DNA of 64,000 bases, taken from positions 62,001 through 126,000 of the forward strand of contig JADKHW010000053.1 in assembly GCA_016721565.1 (NCBI GenBank). Reading direction: 5' to 3'. Below are positions 58,591 to 64,000 of this stretch, in pieces. Position 1 is the stretch's first letter. Each line of letters opens with the position of its first letter. The notes beneath the pieces were generated by a model that did not search any database, was not told the origin of the DNA, and saw only the letters and a program-made list of their open reading frames with translations. Position numbers and translations under genes: made by a program. Source of the stretch: a bacterium (GTDB lineage Bacteria > Electryoneota > RPQS01).

Positions 58591-59244
58591 TCACGCGCGT
58601 TCCTGTCCAGCACGCACCGCCGGATCAATTAACAACCCTTGTTTAAGAATGGTGCTAAGGGTTTCTGACAATTCTCCCCAGACCTTCTTGTCATAGAAAT
58701 CTCGTTCATTAATCATTGCAATCAACGGCGCAAGATATATTGCGCTATACCCTATGGCAAGGAGGCACTCGCGCACAGCTTCGGTCGGCAATTCTCTCGC
58801 CTTACCTGCTTTTACAGCTAACTGATAAGCATCAAAAAAGCGCTGATTAGCTCCCAGCGGTCCGTGTTCAGACACGTCTCGCAATGCCTTTCGGAGATGA
58901 ACTCCTCCATCTGCAATTTCTTTCCGTAATAACGAGGCCCATTGCGGATTATCATGCATAACGGTCATCAGGCGAATCGGAATATCAATTAACATCTCTT
59001 CGGGTGGCTTGTCATCCGAAATAGCCCCAAAGATAACCTCAAGCATCGTCGTGCCTTCGTGTCTTAGCACCGCTTCGTATAGCTGCTCTTTGGTGCCATA
59101 ATAGTAGTTCACCATAACCTGCCGGGTACCTGCCGCGGCCGCGATGCTGCGTGTGTTTGCCCCCTTGTATCCATATTCAGAAAACAACCGGGTCGCGGCT
59201 ATAAAAATTTGACCTTTGGGTGTTGAAGGATCAGGTAGCGTCAT
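58591..59244 (-). CDS. TetR/AcrR family transcriptional regulator (copy 1)
   Basis: 217 residues from the internal ATG 59244. The DNA-binding domain is typical: IFIAATRLFSEYGYKGANTR and IAAAAGTRQVMVNYYYGTK, then a ligand-binding domain with LIDIPIRLMTVMHDNPQWAS. Upstream a further 36 codons from ATG 59354 match the N-terminal extension of copy 2, but a seven-base G run (59257-59263) puts them out of frame. Copy 2 lies directly upstream, about 90% alike over its whole length, so this is a tandem duplication. Probably autoregulatory through the palindrome at 59409. Confidence 0.93.
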   Translation of the reverse strand: MTLPDPSTPKGQIFIAATRLFSEYGYKGANTRSIAAAAGTRQVMVNYYYGTKEQLYEAVLRHEGTTMLEVIFGAISDDKPPEEMLIDIPIRLMTVMHDNPQWASLLRKEIADGGVHLRKALRDVSEHGPLGANQRFFDAYQLAVKAGKARELPTEAVRECLLAIGYSAIYLAPLIAMINERDFYDKKVWGELSETLSTILKQGLLIDPAVRAGQERA

Positions 59245-59408
59245 AGGATTGAATCGCCCCCCCGAATTCCGTTAGACTGTTCAACCGTTGTCAAAGAACC
59301 AATTTCCGTCAGTGCCTTCTTCTTCGTGGAAGGCTTCGAATTAGATGTAGTCATTAGCAGGCAGCCCAGATGCTCGAACACCAAGTCAATTTGCCAGTGT
59401 CAGTGGTA

Positions 59409-59424
59409 TTAGTCAAGCGACCAA
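59409..59424. promoter_or_regulatory. Candidate TetR operator, copy 1
   Basis: ttagtcaagcgaccaa, an imperfect version of the perfect palindrome at 60651, at the same position before TetR copy 1. Confidence 0.5.
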
Positions 59425-59535
59425 TATAGGTGTTAACCTGACCAATAGCAAACAATATGACCACATATCACAAATCTCTCGCCAGCACCTGCCACGGCTA
59501 CCTTGATGCTCCGTTCTTGAGTGGTAATGCCCCGC

Positions 59536-59815
59536 ACCTAAGTGTAGGGGATGGCAATCCGCCCGCGCCGGGCAACTTCGAAGTGCAAAAGCCCTTGTCA
59601 TCCTGAAGCCGCTGCGGCTGAAGGACCCCTCAGATCTCCCCAAAGTTGTCCGCAACTTTGCGGGATAAAGGGGGCGGCTATCCTCCCGCCTTTCCCTCGC
59701 CGTTGTGGGTCTCCAGACCGCAATGGTGACCGCCAAGCCCCTCGCCCCAATTCCGCCGAGCGGGGGTTTAGCGAAGCGGCCTGTCCCGGTGGGGATTCCC
59801 CGCCGGAATCCACCT
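59536..59815 (+). repeat. Mosaic of R1, R2 and R4 repeats between the TetR genes
   Basis: R1 copy near 59541 (gtaggggatggcaatccgcc), R2 copy near 59598 with stem gaagccgctgcggctg, R4 hairpin at 59700-59727 (ggtctccagacc) and the ccgccgagcggggg hairpin near 59753. The stretch has no gene. Its last part is duplicated with the end of the other repeat block at 58490. Confidence 0.78.
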
Positions 59816-59816
59816 A

Positions 59817-60590
59817 TCACCCGCGTTCCTGTCCAGCAGTCACCGCCGGATTAATTAACAACCCTTGCTTAAGAATCGTGCTAAGAGTAACCGTCCATTC
59901 TTCCCAGACTTTTTGGTCATGAAAATCCCGTTCATTAATCATCGAGATCAACGGCGCAAGATATATTGCACCATACCCAATGGCAAGTAGGCACTCGCGC
60001 ACAGCTTCTGTCGGTAATTCTCTCGCTTTACCTGCTTTTACAGCTAACTGATAAGCATCAAAAAAGTGCTGATTAGCTCCCAGCGGTCCGTGTTCAGACA
60101 CGTCTGACAATGCGTTTCGGAGATGAACTCCTCCATCTGTAATTTCTCTCCGTAATAACGAGGCCCATTGCGGATTATCATGCAAAACGGTCATCAGTCG
60201 AATCGGAATATCAATTAACATCTCTTCCGGCGGTTTGTCGTTCGGAAGAGATCCGAAGATAACCTCAAGCATCGTCGTGCCTTCGTGTCTCAGCACCGCT
60301 TCGTATAGCAGCACTTTGGTGCCATAGTAGTAGTTCAGCATAACCTGTCGGACACCTGCCGCGGCCGCGATGCTGCGCGTGTTTGTCCCCCTGAATCCAT
60401 ATTCAGAAAACATCCGGGTCGCGGCTATAAAAATTTGGCCTTTAGGCGTTGCAGGATCAGGCGGCGTCAACGGATTGAATCGCCCCCCCCCCCCCGGGGC
60501 CAGTCCGTTAGACTGTTTGACCGATGTCAAAGAACCATTTTCATTCAGTGCTTTCTTCTTCGTGGAAAGCTTCGAATTGGTCGCGGTCAT
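59817..60590 (-). CDS. TetR/AcrR family transcriptional regulator (copy 2), with poly-G in its N-terminus
   Basis: 257 residues, the longer twin of the upstream-named copy 1. An N-terminal extension (MTATNSKLSTKKKALNENGS) is joined to the HTH domain by a run of glycines encoded by 13 consecutive G (60483-60495), which is in frame here. The HTH reads IAAAAGVRQVMLNYYYGTK. The ligand domain is nearly identical to copy 1. A G run of this length is prone to slippage, so the extension, or translation of the whole protein, could vary. The perfect palindrome at 60651-60666 is a likely operator. Confidence 0.93.
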   Translation of the reverse strand: MTATNSKLSTKKKALNENGSLTSVKQSNGLAPGGGGRFNPLTPPDPATPKGQIFIAATRMFSEYGFRGTNTRSIAAAAGVRQVMLNYYYGTKVLLYEAVLRHEGTTMLEVIFGSLPNDKPPEEMLIDIPIRLMTVLHDNPQWASLLRREITDGGVHLRNALSDVSEHGPLGANQHFFDAYQLAVKAGKARELPTEAVRECLLAIGYGAIYLAPLISMINERDFHDQKVWEEWTVTLSTILKQGLLINPAVTAGQERG

Positions 60591-60650
60591 AAGCGGGCAG
60601 CTCCATGATGATCGAACAGCAAGTCAAAAAATTTACCAGATTCAATTGTA

Positions 60651-60666
60651 TTAGTCAGGTGACTAA
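60651..60666. promoter_or_regulatory. Candidate TetR operator, copy 2
   Basis: Palindrome ttagtcaggtgactaa with seven-base arms, about 60 bases upstream of TetR copy 2. A second imperfect palindrome, attgcctggccaat, follows at 60675. Confidence 0.6.
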
Positions 60667-60750
60667 GGTAGGTCATTGCCTGGCCAATAGCAAACAATAT
60701 GACCACATATCACAAATCTCTCGCCAGCACCTGCCAACGCGACATTGAAG

Positions 60751-60797
60751 ACAACGAGGTCGTGTTTCACCGCACGACCTCGTTGTTCCGTTTTTTC
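60751..60797 (+). terminator. Terminator-like hairpin
   Basis: Stem aacgaggtcgtg / cacgacctcgtt followed by ccgttttttc on the + strand. No rightward gene ends here, so its purpose is unclear. Confidence 0.6.
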
Positions 60798-60824
60798 AGT
60801 GGTAATACCCCGCCTGCCGTCATT

Positions 60825-60985
60825 CCGCTCTGTTGTAGGGGCCGCAGGCGTGCCGCCCGTGTAAGCGTGATCGAGATACTCAGCCCTCGTCATCCTGAAC
60901 AAAATGAAGGATCTCGCCAAGCACCCCACCAATCCCAAGCGCATCCCGACGCACACCGTAGTGGCGGGTCTTGACCCGCCTGCGA
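60825..60985 (+). repeat. Cluster of R1 and R2 repeats
   Basis: R1 with stem ggccgcaggcgtgccgcc near 60833, R2 (gtcatcctgaacaaaatgaa) near 60889, R1 with stem ggcgggtcttgacccgcc near 60962. As at 10838, it sits just upstream of a gene with the shared NLLKR signal peptide. Confidence 0.78.
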
Positions 60986-61082
60986 AAAACCACATCTCCG
61001 CTTGACAACATCACCCACCAATCGTATCTTCATTTCAGGTCAAGGGAAACTGCCCAATCATCGAACCTCGGAGACCAAAATA

Positions 61083-62549
61083 ATGACGCGAATTCTATCT
61101 GTATTCAATCTTTTGAAGCGGGTGGGGTTCGCGGTTTTGTTGTCTGGGGGTGTCTCGTACAGTCAAGTCGCTGTGCGTTGGATTACTGAATTCGCACCGA
61201 CGACATTTGTGAATCCTTATTAAGTGGTATTGACTTCCGAAGCAATGGTAATTGTAGGGGGATTGCGTAATGATTGGCTTTCTCTGAACATGGATGCCTT
61301 CATTCAGGTCATTGATAGAGAGAATGGCAGCGCAAGTCCGGCGATCCGGCATAGCCAAGGGTCCTTTAGGCTTTATCGTGATGCAGTCGCCTTGTCTGGG
61401 GAAAACGTCGCAATATGCGGCCAGGTGAGTTACGGAAGCAGTAGTGGATTTGTAATCCGATCGGATACTCAAGGGGGAATCGCTTGGAGTTATACGACTC
61501 CGGCGGACGTTGCAAACGATGCAACTTCAATCGTGTCGCTCAACGATGGATCCCTTTTGATCTCCTCGCCTTGGCTTGATGTGACAACTTTCGGAACCGA
61601 ACTGCTTCTGACACAAGTGGATTCCTCCGGTGCGGAGCTGAATTCATCGCTTAGCAGTTTCGTCTATGGACAGAGAATTAATATTCATGACGCAACCGCA
61701 TTGACAGATACAGAGCTGGTATTCGTTGGTAGTATTGAGCGCGATAGGGAGCCGTTGCTTGACCAAAGTATGTACGTCCTAGCCATCAGTATCCGGCGAC
61801 CTCTGGTCGCGCACAATAACTCAACAGGATACGGATCTTGTAGGCGGATCGGTTGCTGTTACGGAGACAGGAGAAATCGTAGTTGGCGCAATTGCGGATC
61901 CTTGGGCGCTTACTGTGGAGTTGTTCAAGTTCAACCAATGGGGAGATGAAATCTGGCGGCGCTTGCTCGATCTCGGATATCCCGGACCGACAAGTGTTGA
62001 CGTTGAGTGTCATGGCAACGATATCTATGTAGCTTCGACACAATTCGACTTTGATGAGTATTCTGTCTATTTCGCCAAATTTGATTCCAGCGGTGTGGTT
62101 GCATGGGACACGGCGCTCGCGTTTGAACCAGCATATTTGAATACAGCTGGTTTCGTCTTGTCTGAAGACGGGCAGACTGCCTACTTGGTTGCAGATGGCG
62201 AGCCAAAAGGGGAGCTCCATGTAGTTCGCGGATATGCCATGTGCCTCGACTCAATGGCACGGGATGGACTCCGAGTCCATTCCCACATACAATTGAAATT
62301 GCTTCTCTCTACCCCAATCCGACGAATTCCTCTGTATCGTTAGTCTATAGACTGCTGAGTCAGGGGAATGTGACTGGATCTATTACAGACGTGCTTGGCC
62401 GACGAGTTCAGTCTTTTGAGTTTGGATACTTTCCTGTAGGAGAGTACATGCAAGACCTTAGCCTTAACAGAATTACATCTGGACAATACATCATTACTAT
62501 TCGCAGTGGAAATCAGTCGGATAATCGGTCGTTCATAGTGGTTCGGTAA
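61083..62549 (+). pseudogene. Secreted propeller-like protein with T9SS tail, frameshifted
   Basis: ATG 61083 gives MTRILSVFNLLKRVGFAVLL, whose DNA is almost identical over 51 bases to the 5' end of the gene at 15946. The body has propeller-like strands (TLVTQVDSSGAEL-like, FKFNQWGDEIWRRLLDLG, AKFDSSGVVAWDTAL) and the tail IASLYPNPTNSSVSLVYRL to NRSFIVVR. The frame is lost at 61222, near 61790, near 62240 and near 62330. The tail is a T9SS sorting domain of less common form (YPNPTN). Ligand unknown. Confidence 0.7.
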
Positions 62550-62580
62550 TTTACTCGTTGTTCTATTAGGAGGTTGCGTA

Positions 62581-62781
62581 ATGAAAATCGGATACACGCG
62601 GCGGCACTCGCTGCGGGTGCCCCATACCTCGAGAAACGCCTCCCCAACCCCAAAAAATCTCCCCAACTCCCAATTTATCAACCCCTTCCTAAGTTCAATA
62701 TTCAGAAAATATCTCTTGACCATGCGTTCAAATTGTCGTATATTAGGGTATGAAAAAAATCAAAGAGATAAGACTTTGTGA
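62581..62781 (+). CDS. Possible small protein of 66 residues
   Basis: A short open frame with a strong ribosome site (taggagg, seven bases before ATG). The translation MKIGYTRRHSLRVPHTSRNA is basic and shows no family. It may be a chance frame, or the 5' end of a lost gene of the same kind as 61083. No other gene fits in 62550-62900. Confidence 0.25.
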   Translation: MKIGYTRRHSLRVPHTSRNASPTPKNLPNSQFINPFLSSIFRKYLLTMRSNCRILGYEKNQRDKTL

Positions 62782-62900
62782 ATATTGGTGCACCCCCAAA
62801 GTTAACCCCTGTTTATAAAATACTCCTGTTTTGTCAATTGTTAGCGTTTTACACAGAAACAACCCCTTACAACCCCTCCTCGCCTCTCCAAAATCCCCAC

Positions 62901-62937
62901 AAAAAAACGCGACCCCAACTTTCGTTGAGGCCGCGCC
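62901..62937 (-). terminator. Terminator of the last leftward gene
   Basis: Reading leftward: gcggcctcaac, loop gaaa, gttggggtcgc, then ttttttt; the stem includes G-U pairs. Confidence 0.75.
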
Positions 62938-62954
62938 AAATTTTCAACAGCGTG

Positions 62955-64000
62955 TTACTTTGTCGCTCGATTCGCCGCGGGCAATCTATACCTTGACAGC
63001 ACACCGTTATTCGTCGTCGTGATATAGTAGTCTTGACGTGCGGACGAGTTGATAATACCAACGTCCGTGTAGCTCAGAGAATTTGACGTTCCGATTTCAG
63101 CGAACGCGCCGCCCGTGCCGGGAGCGCGATAGACGTGAAACGGAATGTTGTCAGGATTGGCAGTCCAATTCAAGACGATGTCACTGCCGGACACACTGAT
63201 GACCAACACAGGTCCGACCACGAATGTGTCGGCAAGCGTGAGGCTCCAGTTTCCGACTTCATCGCGGAATCGAATGCCAAACCGATGTAACCCAACCGGC
63301 AGACCGGTCAATACCGCAAACGCATTCTCCTCGCGCTCATCCCACGCTCCGTCTTGTGCAAATGTCACAGGAACACCGTTGCCGACTCCAGGATCGACAT
63401 TCAGAAAATACTCCGCTCCAGCCAAGTGAGCAGGACCGCTCGGGCCTGCGCCCGACCAGACAAAGAAGGGCAGTTTTATGGTGTTGCTGCGCTGGCCCTC
63501 TTCACTGACATATCTGAGACGAAACTCGTGCGGCCCCGGTCCGGCATTGTGCGCGACGGCATCAGCAAACGAAATGGATGCGGCATCTGCAATATCCACT
63601 TGCAGCGGCGCACCGCCGTCAATCCAATACTCAAGCGCCGCAACATCAAGTAGTGTCAATTCACCATCAGGGCTTTCGTGCACAAAGACATACCGTGCTT
63701 CGATGTTGCTCCAGAGTCCCCGCTCATCCTTGTAACGAACGGACAGCTTGTGAGCCTGATTCACTTGCAAACCAAGCGAAGCAATCAGCGCGGCGTAGTT
63801 AATGGTTTGGCCGTCCGTGACATCGACCAGCACGGGATTAGCATTATCGTACGAATACTCGATGTGTGTGATGTCGATATATTCAACAGCTTCGTTATCG
63901 AGTTGAATGGCGAAAAAGTAACGCGATTCTGTGTTTCCCCATTTCCCGTCTTCATCGAGATAACGAACCGAGAGCTTGTGCTCAAGGTTGGGAGCAAGTC
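62955..64000 (-). CDS. Secreted repeat protein with YFLNVDPG-type domains, 5'-partial
   Basis: The frame is open to the window edge (APNLEHKLSVRYLDEDGKWG at the edge), so the start lies beyond 64000. At least three repeats of about 75 residues can be seen, each with an EYF or EYW, a GxH/GPHEF(R)LRY strand and a (D/E)ExGxWS turn: KLSVRYKDERGLWSN, EYWIDGGAPLQVDI, EYFLNVDPGVGNG and RFGIRFRDEVGNWSLT. A fibronectin-like domain (DIVLNWTANPDNIPFHVYRA) ends the protein. There is no T9SS tail at this end. Such repeats are common in FCB surface proteins; function unknown. Confidence 0.8.
   Translation of the reverse strand, partial: LAPNLEHKLSVRYLDEDGKWGNTESRYFFAIQLDNEAVEYIDITHIEYSYDNANPVLVDVTDGQTINYAALIASLGLQVNQAHKLSVRYKDERGLWSNIEARYVFVHESPDGELTLLDVAALEYWIDGGAPLQVDIADAASISFADAVAHNAGPGPHEFRLRYVSEEGQRSNTIKLPFFVWSGAGPSGPAHLAGAEYFLNVDPGVGNGVPVTFAQDGAWDEREENAFAVLTGLPVGLHRFGIRFRDEVGNWSLTLADTFVVGPVLVISVSGSDIVLNWTANPDNIPFHVYRAPGTGGAFAEIGTSNSLSYTDVGIINSSARQDYYITTTNNGVLSRYRLPAANRATK

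Overview
The window looks like a chromosomal stretch from an uncultured member of the FCB superphylum (Bacteroidetes/Chlorobi-Fibrobacteres relatives and candidate phyla such as KSB1, Zixibacteria or Electryoneota; the exact phylum cannot be fixed from sequence alone). The main reason is the number of secreted proteins that end in a Por/type IX secretion C-terminal sorting domain (YPNPFN, then a GxYxxx-like strand, ending KLVLLK, KMILMK or KLVYLP). Moderate GC, LL-diaminopimelate aminotransferase lysine synthesis and many secreted adhesin- or propeller-like proteins fit this. I see no rRNA, tRNA, CRISPR array, phage or plasmid backbone.

Layout. 1-2.1 kb: end of a CzcA-type metal efflux pump. 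2.2-10.8 kb: alpha-glucan utilisation block (GH31, sodium/solute symporter, GH57 with starch-binding module, GH13 lipoprotein). 10.8-25.2 kb: repeat-rich accessory region with frameshifted secreted propeller/FG-GAP/beta-helix proteins, a MarR-YceI pair, an FMN 2-hydroxyacid dehydrogenase and an NtrC-type regulator. 25.2-37.3 kb: DmeF metal exporter, two large P-domain secreted paralogues, endonuclease IV, a double plastocyanin-like protein and a monohaem-cytochrome/porin fusion. 37.5-47.7 kb: ordinary metabolism (DapF, DapL, GDPD, ATP-grasp, CBS-type enzyme, RsgA, PGPGW protein, Kef antiporter, aldehyde dehydrogenase). 47.7-53.9 kb: four secreted fibronectin/T9SS proteins, three with a CxxxCH motif and one cupredoxin, then a redoxin. 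54-64 kb: VOC and cupin proteins, two RRM proteins with a shared structured leader, a small HTH protein, a methyltransferase, a tandem pair of TetR regulators and further T9SS proteins.

Genes working together: the glucan block should import and hydrolyse alpha-glucans; dapL and dapF supply LL- and meso-DAP; MarR probably controls YceI; several secreted redox proteins (cupredoxins, CxxxCH proteins, cytochrome-porin) suggest an envelope electron-transfer or metal theme, which is inference.

Two properties dominate the reading. First, single-base indels interrupt about eighteen genes, including conserved enzymes, often in short homopolymers, so sequence error must be weighed against true decay. 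Second, the intergenic DNA is built from several families of dispersed hairpin repeats, some placed exactly at stop codons, and a decayed REP-associated (RAYT) transposase is fused to the end of dapF.
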